Origin: JANWHF01 sp036276235
Lineage (GTDB): Bacteria > Planctomycetota > Phycisphaerae > Tepidisphaerales > Tepidisphaeraceae
Assembly: GCA_036276235.1 (NCBI GenBank)
Contig: DATBDZ010000143.1
Location: 1-27,739 of the forward strand
DNA length: 27,739 bases
Reading direction: 5' to 3'
Part shown: piece by piece, positions 15,064 through 22,283 of the stretch
Layout: each line of letters begins with the position of its first letter
Numbering within the stretch: the first letter of the stretch is position 1
Made by a program: the position numbers and the translations under genes
The notes under the pieces: model-generated
The model's input: only the letters and a program-made list of their open reading frames with translations
Told to the model about the DNA's origin: nothing
The model's database searches: none

Positions 15064-15187
15064 TTCGAGGATGGAGGATGGAGGATAGCGCGGTCGGAGT
15101 TGGACGATAACGCCGTTCTTCCGCCGCGCCATCCTCTATCCTCAATCCTCCATCCTCGTATTCGATCCTCCTTGCTCCTGACTCCTC
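15064..15187. repeat. Heptamer inverted-repeat array G
   Basis: GAGGATGGAGGATGGAGGAT on the left and ATCCTCTATCCTCAATCCTC with CATCCTCG on the right, then CTTGCTCCTGACTCCTCC running up to the next ATG at 15193. The loop is CGGTCGGAGTTGGACGATAA and onward. Confidence 0.85.
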
Positions 15188-15192
15188 CCCCC

Positions 15193-17040
15193 ATGCCTTA
15201 CCGCCCAACCGACAACCTCTACCTTTCCTTCACCACGCAGGACGCCACCGGCGCGGCGACCAACGCCGACTCCACGCCCGCCGCGGTCCTTCGACGCAAT
15301 GGCGCCAACTCCGCCGTCAGCGTCACCGTCACGCATAATGCGACGGGCGATTACACTGCGTCAGCGACGATTCCGGCGACGTGGGCCGGCGGCGATCGGC
15401 TCGAGCTGCTCGTCAGCGCAAGCGTCGGCGGCGTCGCGGGGAAGGCGGCGTTTGATCTGGGAACGCTCGATCGTGCCGAGCAGGATGCCGCCCGCGTCTG
15501 GCTCGGCGTCGCCGGCGTCGTCTGGTTTGTTTCCCCATCCGGAAATGATAGCAACGACGGCAAGAGCTGGGAGACATCTTTTGCAACGATCGCAAAAGCA
15601 ATCAGCGTCGCTTCCGCGGGCGATCTGATTGATCTCTCCCCCGGCACCTTCGCGCTGGGAAATGCGGTCCTTTCGCTGCCTGATCGCGTGAATCTGGTCG
15701 GCGCGGGGCCCAAGCGCACCACGATCACCAGCACCGCCGTGCTCACAAGCCTCGGCTGCATCGTGCGGCCGGGCAGCGGCAGCATGGTGGCGCACCTGGG
15801 CATCGTCGCCGCCGGCAGCAGCGTCTTTCAGGCCTGCTTCGGCTTCCATACCGGCGCGGGAACGCCGCAATCTTCCGCAACGGATTGGATCCTCGACGAT
15901 GTCTATCTCGAGGGAGACACCGACGGCATCTATCTCCGCGACGGCTCCATAACTCCCGCCGCAGTGCGCGGCGTCGTCCGCAACTGCGTCGTGCGAACCA
16001 AATACGATTGCCTCAGCATCATCGGCAGCGGCGGCGCCTGGGACCTGGCGGTCGATCTCATCGGCTACAACGATCTGCGGGCCCTGGGCCCATCAGTTGC
16101 CGGCGCGGGCGCGGGAGTCAGCCGCGCGCTGGCGGTGACCACCGGCACCATCCGCCTCTTCCGCGGCTCGTACGAAGCCTCCGGCAGCTCTGGCGAGAAC
16201 TCCACGATCGCCGTCCGCGACGGCACCGGCGATTCCTCCGCCCGCGTCGAATGCTACGGCGCGTATCTCACCAGCAGCGGCACCGCAGCACTCGACGCCC
16301 TAAATGGCGGCGGCACGCTCATCCTCAGCGGCACACAATACGATCCGACAAAAATCAGCGGCGCGATCACGCTCCGAGCCGTGCCGATCAATCGCGCCGG
16401 GCAGATCGATGCGGTCGCGCTGCCCGCGGTGACGCTCGCATCAAGCCAGAATTACAACAACACCGGCCAGACCACGCCGCTCCCCGCGACCGGCGGCTTC
16501 GCCGGCGCCAACGCCGTCACGCTCGCGTTCCACGATTCCGGCGGCACCCCCGTCGCCGGCGTCATCTTCACCGTCGTCGGCATCGGCTCCGCATCAACAG
16601 ATGGCAGCGGCAGCAAAACCATCAACCTCGCCGCCGGCACCTACACCATCAGAGCCGTCCCAACCGCCGGCGTCTTCTTCACCGACACCAGCATCACGGT
16701 CAGCACCAGTGCAACCTTCACCATCACCGGCGCAACCCCATCGATCACCAGCGCCCCAACTCCGTCGCAAACCACCGCGTACCTGACCACAAGAGACGGC
16801 CAAGGCGCCGCGCTCCCCAACGTCACGCTGACGTTCCAACTCATCGACCCCCAACTGGCAACAGATGCTTTCGACCAAAGTCCCTTCACCGCAACAAGCG
16901 ACAACAGCGCGCTACTGCAGGTGCCGCTGCTCAAGAGCACAAAGTACCAAGCCCGAGCCGGCGGCGGAGCATGGATCCCATTCACAACAGGAAGCAGCAC
17001 GACGTACGCGCTGCCGGAAGTTTTGGGAATGTACGTGTGA
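15193..17040 (+). CDS. Large tail-fibre-like protein: Ig-like, parallel beta-helix, Ig-like
   Basis: 615 aa from ATG 15193. The N-terminal about 95 residues (LYLSFTTQDATGAATNADST...TGDYTASATIP) look like the beta-sandwich found at the head end of phage fibre proteins. A pectin-lyase-like parallel beta-helix follows (about 112-400): WFVSPSGNDSNDGKSW, ATIAKAISVASAGDLIDLSP, TNLVGAGPKRTTI-type turns, DGIYLRDGS and NCVVRTKYDCLSI. The C-terminal 190 residues carry carboxypeptidase-regulatory/Ig-like repeats (DSGGTPVAGVIFTVVGIG; DGQGAALPNVTLTFQL). No signal peptide. It resembles a receptor-binding fibre; a surface adhesin is the alternative. The stop is followed within 7 nt by a heptamer array. Confidence 0.75.
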   Translation: MPYRPTDNLYLSFTTQDATGAATNADSTPAAVLRRNGANSAVSVTVTHNATGDYTASATIPATWAGGDRLELLVSASVGGVAGKAAFDLGTLDRAEQDAARVWLGVAGVVWFVSPSGNDSNDGKSWETSFATIAKAISVASAGDLIDLSPGTFALGNAVLSLPDRVNLVGAGPKRTTITSTAVLTSLGCIVRPGSGSMVAHLGIVAAGSSVFQACFGFHTGAGTPQSSATDWILDDVYLEGDTDGIYLRDGSITPAAVRGVVRNCVVRTKYDCLSIIGSGGAWDLAVDLIGYNDLRALGPSVAGAGAGVSRALAVTTGTIRLFRGSYEASGSSGENSTIAVRDGTGDSSARVECYGAYLTSSGTAALDALNGGGTLILSGTQYDPTKISGAITLRAVPINRAGQIDAVALPAVTLASSQNYNNTGQTTPLPATGGFAGANAVTLAFHDSGGTPVAGVIFTVVGIGSASTDGSGSKTINLAAGTYTIRAVPTAGVFFTDTSITVSTSATFTITGATPSITSAPTPSQTTAYLTTRDGQGAALPNVTLTFQLIDPQLATDAFDQSPFTATSDNSALLQVPLLKSTKYQARAGGGAWIPFTTGSSTTYALPEVLGMYV

Positions 17041-17385
17041 GCAAGGGAGGAGCCAGGAGTCAGGAGTCAGGAGAAGGAGGCCAGAAGCCGGAAGAAATTC
17101 CGAAATCCGAATCAATGCCAATGACCGAACTCCATCGTGGCACGGGCGGCTCGCCCGTGATTTGCGTGGCAGCCCGCACGAGGAGTATGGCGCCTCACGA
17201 CAAATGGATTTGCGCCAAGAGCGCCAAGACGCAAAGACGCCAAGAATGCAACGCGATTTCTTCTTGGCCTCTTGGCGTCTTGGCACCTTGGCGCTGTCTT
17301 CGGCCGTCAACATGCGAGTGATTCAGAATCACGGGCGAGCCGCCCGTGCCACAAATCAACTGCAACCGCCCACTCACAACAACAA
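17041..17385. repeat. Gene-free stretch: left half of a split heptamer array plus nested hairpins
   Basis: 17047-17125 holds heptamers GGAGCCAGGAGTCAGGAGTC, then GCCAGAAGCCGGAAG, then CCGAAATCCGAATCAATGCC. The mirror image of this order is at 18548-18656. Inside, GGCACGGGCGGCTCGCCCGTGA (17139-17160) pairs with its inverted copy at 17329-17350. A CGCCAAGA/TCTTGGCG inverted repeat (17212-17298) fills the centre. No gene is supported. Confidence 0.75.
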
Positions 17386-17553
17386 ATGACCCTCCACATA
17401 AAACCATCGCCACCGTCCGCCAAATCCCCCCCGCGCCCACCGCCGCGCGAGCGGTTCCAGATCCTGGTCACCTGCACCGATGAAGCCGATCAGCGCCGAC
17501 TCTACGAGCGTCTCACGCGCGAAGGCCGCGCATGCCGGGTGTTGGTGCTGTGA
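17386..17553 (+). CDS. Very small phage-type hypothetical protein
   Basis: 55 aa from ATG 17386. A proline/serine-rich N-terminus precedes ERFQILVTCTDEADQRRLYE and RLTREGRACRVLVL. The pattern 'hydrophobic strand - C-x-DEA-x-Q-x-x-LYERL-x-x-EG-x-x-C-R-V-L-x-L' is a compact beta-alpha-beta unit that I recall from short orphan proteins in phage-like regions, but no function is known to me. It stands alone between repeat elements and has no Shine-Dalgarno. Confidence 0.55.
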   Translation: MTLHIKPSPPSAKSPPRPPPRERFQILVTCTDEADQRRLYERLTREGRACRVLVL

Positions 17554-17849
17554 AATGGATGCATCCTTCGTGGCATGGGTTTCCAGCCCATGGCTTGTTG
17601 TACTCAACAAGCGTCGGCGGTACTCGGCCCACATCAGCAAATACAACCCCTATATTGACAACATGTTACGCAAGTATCTTTCATTGGATTTCTCTCATGA
17701 CCCTGCGACCACCCGATGATATTCGTATTGACCCGCCGCCAAAGCGCGCCGATAATGTTGTCAGAAGGTCGTGGCGCACGCCGGTTCGTTTCGGACGTAA
17801 AGGTGGGCGGTCGAAAGACCACCAACCAGCCGGATGTCCCCCACGGCCT
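17554..17849. other. Intergenic stretch without a supported gene
   Basis: GTGGCATGGGTTTCCAGCCC (from 17570) is a small hairpin of the same family as those at 10853-10970. The segment 17640-17700 is AT-rich with an isolated TTGACA (17655-17660). An open frame from ATG 17698 runs antisense into the PBECR gene, but nothing in its sequence marks it as coding. Confidence 0.5.
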
Positions 17850-18407
17850 TCATTTTTTCTTATACGCGGTCTTCACCGCCAGCCCCGCTTTAATCTGGAT
17901 TTCCTCCACGACAACGATCGTGCCGTTGTCAAACGATTTTTCGTAGATGATCCGGGGCAACTCCCTGATCATCGTGAACTCTGTGATGTTGCGCGGATCA
18001 ACAGTTGTCGGAATGCGCTCGATGTCGTCAATCGTCAACCGCAGGTGTGCATGCTCGGATTCGGAGGACGCATGACGATTACACGCGTGCGAGATCAGTG
18101 AATCATCGATGATGTGCAATTGGCCCAGCCGAATCGCAAACGACTGTTCTTGCTGCGCGATTTCATTCGGCCGGTAAGTGTTGCGGAGTTTGTGGCCAAC
18201 GGCCGCGCGTTCCCATTCTTCCACAACGCGGAAGACAATCCCGCGCCGCGGCCGCGACGGCTCGCGATTATGAACCGCATACGCATGCAATTCGCGGATT
18301 GCACCTGATAGACGGCGCGCATCATCCAAAATCGCAACCAACCCCACCGGCAATCGCCGTCGTCCGATCGAGGTTGGCGCACCATCAAAATGCGGCCCCA
18401 AGTGCAA
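17850..18407 (-). CDS. PBECR-like (phage Barnase-EndoU-ColicinE5/D-RelE type) nuclease-domain protein
   Basis: 185 aa from TTG 18407 (GGAG 9 nt upstream); the exact start is uncertain. The C-terminal 65 residues read LTIDDIERIPTTVDP...PRIIYEK, then NGTIVVVEEIQ and LAVKTAYKKK. This follows the pattern of PBECR-type domains: 'H..lt..di..ip.ii..P..i.......i.y.k...g..y.vvev....l.v.t.yk.k'. Those domains occur at the ends of phage morphogenesis proteins or as free proteins in mobile elements. Residues 1-120 show no known domain but contain His and Arg-rich stretches. It is the only minus-strand gene between the fibre block and the packaging ATPases, and it sits inside a split heptamer palindrome, so it is probably cargo. 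RNase activity is inference. Confidence 0.5.
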   Translation of the reverse strand: MHLGPHFDGAPTSIGRRRLPVGLVAILDDARRLSGAIRELHAYAVHNREPSRPRRGIVFRVVEEWERAAVGHKLRNTYRPNEIAQQEQSFAIRLGQLHIIDDSLISHACNRHASSESEHAHLRLTIDDIERIPTTVDPRNITEFTMIRELPRIIYEKSFDNGTIVVVEEIQIKAGLAVKTAYKKK

Positions 18408-18473
18408 TCTCGCTCTCCGTTGAAAACTTTGTCGAAATGTGATCGATCATGTGACCGCGTGCAAGGGGATTAT

Positions 18474-18656
18474 TGTCACGCGAAGAAACGAAGATGCGAA
18501 GCCAATTCTTAAGACTTCCTTCGTGCCTTCGTCTCTTCGCGTGACATCCAGTTCGGATTTCGTCATTCGGATTTCAGATTTGATTCGGATTTCGGAATTC
18601 AGATTTCGGAATTCATTCCGGCTTCTCGCTTCTGGCTTCCGGCTTCTTCTCCTCCC
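18474..18656. repeat. Inverted repeat plus right half of the split heptamer array
   Basis: 18474-18546 is TGTCACGCGAAGAAACGAAG pairing with CTTCGTCTCTTCGCGTGACA, the same family as 11007-11078. 18548-18656 follows with TTCGGATTTCGTCATTCGGA-type heptamers, then CTTCTGGCTTCCGGCTTC, then TTCTCCTCC up to the next ATG at 18659. This is the complement in mirror order of 17047-17125. Confidence 0.8.
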
Positions 18657-18658
18657 CC

Positions 18659-19948
18659 ATGCCCCACCTCCAGATCCATCTCCACTCCCCCCTGCACGAC
18701 AGCTTCCGCGTGCGGCAGGTCGCCGGCATGTTTGATTTGCCGCTGCGCGATTGCGTCGAAGAGCGCTTCGACGTCGAGCTGCCGGATGAATCGGAGAGTT
18801 GGCAGATCGGCGCCATCGTCGGCCCCAGCGGCAGCGGCAAAACCGCCGTCGCACGCCACGCCTTCGCAGAAAATCTCTACCGCGGCCAACCCTGGCCGAC
18901 CGACCGAGCCGTCATCGACTGCTTCGGCGATCTGCCGATCAAGCAGATCACGCACGCGCTCACCGCCGTCGGCCTGGGTTCGCCGCCGAGTTGGCTGAAG
19001 ACGTTTGAGGTGCTGAGCAATGGTGAGAAGTTCAGGTGCGAGCTGGCGCGGGCGCTTCTTTGCCGTTCTGAATGCAACCCCGAAAGCGCGAATGAAAAAT
19101 TGAAAATGAAAAATGAAAAATGTGAAGATCCCGATCCTTCATTTTTCACCGAACACGCGAACGGAAAGTTGACCGCGAAAAATGAAAAAAGCGGCGATCC
19201 CCATTTTTCATTTTCCATTTTTCATTTTTCATTCGGTCCGACCGTCGTTTTCGACGAGTACTCCAGCTTCGTCGATCGCACCGTCGCCCGCATCTCCTCC
19301 GCCGCGATCGCTCGGGCGATTCGCTCCGGCAAATTCGCCACGCGGTTTGTCGCCGTCACCTGTCACAAGGATGTGCTGCCGTGGCTGGCGCCGGATTGGG
19401 TGCTGGACATGTCCAGCGGCAAGCTCGCGCGCGGCTCTGCCGCGCGCCCGCCGATCCATCTGAAAATCCGCAAGGCACAGCGCGACGAATGGAACCTCTT
19501 CTGCCGGCATCATTATTTAAGCGGCTCCCTGCACCGCGCGGCTCAGTGCTACATCGCCCAATACGACGGCCAACCCGCCGCCTTCTGCGCGGCGTTGCCG
19601 TTCCCGCACCCCCGCCGCCCTGGCTGGCGCGAGCACCGCACCGTCTGCCTCCCCGATTTCCAGGGCGTAGGCATCGGCCACGCCTTGGCCGAATTCGTCG
19701 CGAGCTTGTACGTCGCGACGGGAAAGCCGTATTTCAGCAGGAGCAGCCATCCAGCAATTTTGCGACATCGAGCTTCATCTCCGTTGTGGAAGATGACTTG
19801 TCGGCCGGGGTTGGTTCGGCCGATCAGTGCGAGCGGTCGCGAACGAACCGGTTTGCAGCAAACGCTCAGTGCGATGCGATTGACTACGGGATTTGAATAT
19901 GTCGGTCCTCCAAGGCACGAAGCCGCAAAGCGATTGCGCATCCCGTAG
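18659..19948 (+). CDS. ABC-type ATPase fused to GNAT acetyltransferase domain (COG2401-like), with repeat-derived insertion
   Basis: 429 aa. The ABC ATPase half shows Walker A GPSGSGKT (55-62), signature VLSNGEKFRCELARAL (118-133), Walker B VVFDEYSS (196-203) and switch His236 (AVTCHKDVLPW). The GNAT half (about 266-400) contains TVCLPDFQGVGIGHALAEF with the Q-x-x-G-x-G/A acetyl-CoA loop, then SRSSHPAILRHR. This fusion is known as COG2401, 'ABC-type ATPase fused to a predicted acetyltransferase', often in phages and mobile elements; its role is unresolved. Residues 145-192 are encoded by a heptamer hairpin that splits the ATPase between signature and Walker B. The frame is kept and all motifs survive, so activity is plausible. 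No Shine-Dalgarno precedes the ATG. Confidence 0.8.
   Translation: MPHLQIHLHSPLHDSFRVRQVAGMFDLPLRDCVEERFDVELPDESESWQIGAIVGPSGSGKTAVARHAFAENLYRGQPWPTDRAVIDCFGDLPIKQITHALTAVGLGSPPSWLKTFEVLSNGEKFRCELARALLCRSECNPESANEKLKMKNEKCEDPDPSFFTEHANGKLTAKNEKSGDPHFSFSIFHFSFGPTVVFDEYSSFVDRTVARISSAAIARAIRSGKFATRFVAVTCHKDVLPWLAPDWVLDMSSGKLARGSAARPPIHLKIRKAQRDEWNLFCRHHYLSGSLHRAAQCYIAQYDGQPAAFCAALPFPHPRRPGWREHRTVCLPDFQGVGIGHALAEFVASLYVATGKPYFSRSSHPAILRHRASSPLWKMTCRPGLVRPISASGRERTGLQQTLSAMRLTTGFEYVGPPRHEAAKRLRIP
19091..19234. repeat. Heptamer hairpin array J, in frame inside the ABC-GNAT gene
   Basis: Left arm AATGAAAAATTGAAAATGAA and onward; right arm TTTTTCATTTTCCATTTTTC and onward. Partial secondary arms near 19137-19200 repeat the same words (TTCATTTTTCACC and GCGAAAAATGAAAAAAG). 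The length is 144 nt (48 codons). The word matches that of the free arrays at 9781-10170 and 11473-11621. Confidence 0.85.
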
Positions 19949-20018
19949 GGGCGAACCTCGTGTTCGCCCTGCATCGTTCGCGCGCGGACGCAAGGGTGAA
20001 CACAAGGTTCACCCCTAC
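19945..20018. repeat. Inverted repeat between ABC-GNAT and the zinc-ribbon array
   Basis: GTAGGGGCGAACCTCGTGTT followed by CGCCCT pairs with AGGGTGAACACAAGGTTCAC followed by CCCTAC over 26 bp with three G-T-type mismatches. The left end overlaps the ABC-GNAT stop codon (19946-19948). It could also act as a terminator. Confidence 0.8.
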
Positions 20019-20037
20019 AAGTTACGCCGGTGGTAAA

Positions 20038-20574
20038 ATGATTCTCGTGAAACGGACATTCCGCATCGCGTGGAACTTGTTGAGCTACGGCTCCGCCGTA
20101 TTGTTACTCGCGACAATTGCGTTGTGGATGCGGAGTTACTGGCGCGAGGATAACGTATGGATAGTTTACGGGTCTAAACCCACTGATCCTCCAACGTGCT
20201 ATTTAGTCGAAGTGGGGAGCGACTGGGGTCAGCTTGGAATCAGTCACACCCTAAAAGATAGGGAGGGTATCCGCTGGGCTGACAATTCATTCCATTATCA
20301 TGGCCAGCACTCGGTTGACGCAGATGGGACAGGGGCAGGATGGGCCTTTGCGTCGGGTCACTGGCCCGGCCGGCGATTTGGCTCCGCCGCTGTGTCTTTT
20401 CCGCACTGGGCGGCGGGAATTGCTCTTATGGTTCTCCCCGCGATCCGCCTGATCGGCTTCGCCCGCCGCCGCAAGCGCTTCTCGGCGGGCCACTGCCCAT
20501 CCTGCGGCTACGATCTCCGAGCGACACCGGAACGTTGCCCCGAATGCGGCGCGACGCCGGGAGCGGTGCGATGA
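20038..20574 (+). CDS. Membrane-anchored zinc-ribbon protein, array copy 1
   Basis: 178 aa from ATG 20038 (GTG 20047 is an alternative). The start follows the end of an inverted repeat, so the longer open frame is not used. Membrane helix at about 14-34 (SYGSAVLLLATIALWM), a variable middle with paired Trp/Gly residues, a second hydrophobic stretch (WAAGIALMVLPAIRLIG) and the ribbon CPSCGYDLRATPERCPEC. It has the same architecture as the pair at 4448-5622. It begins a three-gene array of overlapping paralogs placed between phage-type genes, which is odd for a host gene family. Confidence 0.8.
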   Translation: MILVKRTFRIAWNLLSYGSAVLLLATIALWMRSYWREDNVWIVYGSKPTDPPTCYLVEVGSDWGQLGISHTLKDREGIRWADNSFHYHGQHSVDADGTGAGWAFASGHWPGRRFGSAAVSFPHWAAGIALMVLPAIRLIGFARRRKRFSAGHCPSCGYDLRATPERCPECGATPGAVR

Positions 20575-21074
20575 AACGCCTGCGACGCATTTTGGGAAAC
20601 GCGGCGGCGATCGTTTCGCTGGTGCTGTGTCTTGCCTGCGTCGGGTTTTGGGTGAGGAGTTGTTTCGCTTGGGACTACGTCGATTACACCTATCATCGAG
20701 ATGGGGCGACTCGATTTGTCTCCGTCGCGTCCAGTGACGGCGTGGTCCAGGTAGCCTGGTGCACTTATACCCGTCCAATCTCCCGGCGCGGCCTCGATCA
20801 CGCGACCAACAAAGCTCAACCGAGGGACGATCACTTTTTCAGGTGGGCGAACTACCTCGGGCCAGACTGGCTCGGCGAAGTGTGCTGGGGTCCATTCTGG
20901 GCGATCGTCACACTATTCGCGACTTGGCCGCTGATCTGGGCACTGTTCAAGCGTAAAGAAATTCGTAGGCGACGGCGCATGAGAAGCGGCCATTGCCAAT
21001 CCTGCGGCTACGACCTCCGCGCGACACCAGATCGTTGCCCCGAATGCGGCGCGACGCCGGGAGCGGCGCGATGA
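20571..21074 (+). CDS. Membrane-anchored zinc-ribbon protein, array copy 2
   Basis: 167 aa from ATG 20571, overlapping the previous stop by ATGA, with GGGAG 7 nt upstream. N-terminus MKRLRRILGNAAAIVSLVLC forms the first membrane helix. The middle is variable; FWAIVTLFATWPLIWALF is the second helix. The ribbon is CQSCGYDLRATPDRCPEC. Its 5' end and the 3' end of copy 1 recur almost unchanged at the copy 2/copy 3 junction, so a block spanning two genes was duplicated. Confidence 0.8.
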   Translation: MKRLRRILGNAAAIVSLVLCLACVGFWVRSCFAWDYVDYTYHRDGATRFVSVASSDGVVQVAWCTYTRPISRRGLDHATNKAQPRDDHFFRWANYLGPDWLGEVCWGPFWAIVTLFATWPLIWALFKRKEIRRRRRMRSGHCQSCGYDLRATPDRCPECGATPGAAR

Positions 21075-21601
21075 AACGCCTGAGACGAATTCTCGGAAAC
21101 ACGACGGCGATGGTTTCGCTGGTGTTGTGTCTTGCATGTGTCGGGGCCTGGGTGAGGAGTGATTTCGCTTGCGACGCCTTCGGCTACGGGTTTCGCACTT
21201 CAGGCGGCGTGCGAACTGTTAGCGTCTCGTTTAATGACGGTATGGTGCAGTTACGCTGGTTCAAGTGGAGCGACGTTATCCCTGTTTCGACTGGATTTGC
21301 GCATGATGTGTTTGAAGCCGAGCCCGGATACCCTCGCACGCTTGCATGGCGGGATGACGACTGGCGGCCGATTGTGTCGGGCCAAGTCGGTCGCCGGTGG
21401 GGCAAAATCGGCCGAGCGCCCCTATGGCCCGCCGTCGCGGCATTCGCGCTCTGGCCGGCGATCTGGACTCTGCTCAAGCGTAAAGAGATTCGCCGGCGCA
21501 GACGGATCAAAAGCGGCCAGTGCCAATCCTGCGGCTATGATCTCCGAGCGACACCAGAGCGCTGCCCTGAATGCGGCGCGACGCCGGAAGCCCGCACATG
21601 A
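21071..21601 (+). CDS. Membrane-anchored zinc-ribbon protein, array copy 3
   Basis: 176 aa from ATG 21071, again through an ATGA overlap. Its first 28 residues (MKRLRRILGNTTAMVSLVLC...) nearly match copy 2, while residues 35-100 are unrelated at a glance. The second helix (PAVAAFALWPAIWTLL) and ribbon CQSCGYDLRATPERCPEC are conserved. Conserved ends around a diversified extracytoplasmic centre suggest that the variable part recognises something different in each copy. Confidence 0.8.
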   Translation: MKRLRRILGNTTAMVSLVLCLACVGAWVRSDFACDAFGYGFRTSGGVRTVSVSFNDGMVQLRWFKWSDVIPVSTGFAHDVFEAEPGYPRTLAWRDDDWRPIVSGQVGRRWGKIGRAPLWPAVAAFALWPAIWTLLKRKEIRRRRRIKSGQCQSCGYDLRATPERCPECGATPEART

Positions 21602-21630
21602 GATTCTGTTAGCACCGGAGCCCGAACAAT

Positions 21631-21639
21631 TGCTATAAT
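21631..21639 (+). promoter_or_regulatory. Candidate extended -10 promoter for the cargo pair at 21717-22808
   Basis: TGCTATAAT fits TG-N-TATAAT exactly and stands in a short AT-rich patch between GC-rich genes, 78 bp before ATG 21717. No good -35 is found at 16-18 bp, as is common with extended -10 promoters. Confidence 0.45.
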
Positions 21640-21716
21640 TACTTGCGAAGCCTGGGGCTGCTGGGCATTTCGGCCGATAAAATGACCAGCCACCATCAGC
21701 GCGAGGCGGATATCAG

Positions 21717-22241
21717 ATGACGACATTCGACTTCAATCAAGTGAGAGATTTCGCTGCGGGAGTCAACGCCGAGCTTGACCAGTGCGAGAACGGCGAGGGC
21801 GCGCAGTGCCGCACGATCGACGCAACCCTGAGCTATTGCGCCGAGCGCTGCGGTAAGTTCATCGAAGAAGTGCGCAAGTGGGGCCGGGATGTATTCGCAG
21901 GACGTGTTGCGTTCGATCCGGCCGCCGAACAGTTGTGGAAAGCGGAACTCTCTCAGCTTTATCTACGAGCGATCAATCTCCTGACCCTAGGAAATCAGGC
22001 CGAGCAATCCTGCTTTGTGCTTGACGGAAAACGAAAGTTGGAATCGTCCCTCTGGAACGTCCACCAGTTGCTGGATGGATGGGTGACACCAAAGCTTTCG
22101 GTCGGCCCCTCGGCAAGGCAAAAGGTAGTGTTCACGGATGCCGATCGTCGGCGGATCGAATCGTTGCCGTCGCTGCCGGCGGACTGGACACCCGACGATC
22201 CACATCAGGCGGCTCAATTGCGTCGATTCAAAGAACTATAA
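21717..22241 (+). CDS. Hypothetical protein, cargo-like
   Basis: 174 aa from ATG 21717, preceded by GAGGCGG about 8 nt upstream. It is soluble, acidic and mostly helical. Notable are four cysteines in the first 65 residues (QCENGEGAQCRTID, YCAERCGKF), and KVVFTDADRRRIESLPSLPA with WTPDDPHQ near the C-terminus. I do not recognise a family. It is followed after 42 bp by a GNAT gene in the same direction and has its own candidate promoter, so the pair is probably a small independent operon inserted beside the packaging genes. Confidence 0.65.
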   Translation: MTTFDFNQVRDFAAGVNAELDQCENGEGAQCRTIDATLSYCAERCGKFIEEVRKWGRDVFAGRVAFDPAAEQLWKAELSQLYLRAINLLTLGNQAEQSCFVLDGKRKLESSLWNVHQLLDGWVTPKLSVGPSARQKVVFTDADRRRIESLPSLPADWTPDDPHQAAQLRRFKEL

Positions 22242-22283
22242 TCGGGAGTTGTTGGCCCTCACACTAGCACGCTGGGGACAACA

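Noticed and set aside
17655..17683. TTGACA promoter in the gap after the 55-aa gene
   Set aside because: The nearest -10-like string (TATCTT) is only 14 bp away, and no supported plus-strand gene follows.
17698..18101. Plus-strand ORF starting MTLRPPDDIRIDPP opposite the PBECR gene
   Set aside because: No Shine-Dalgarno and no family pattern; most of it is antisense to a better supported gene.
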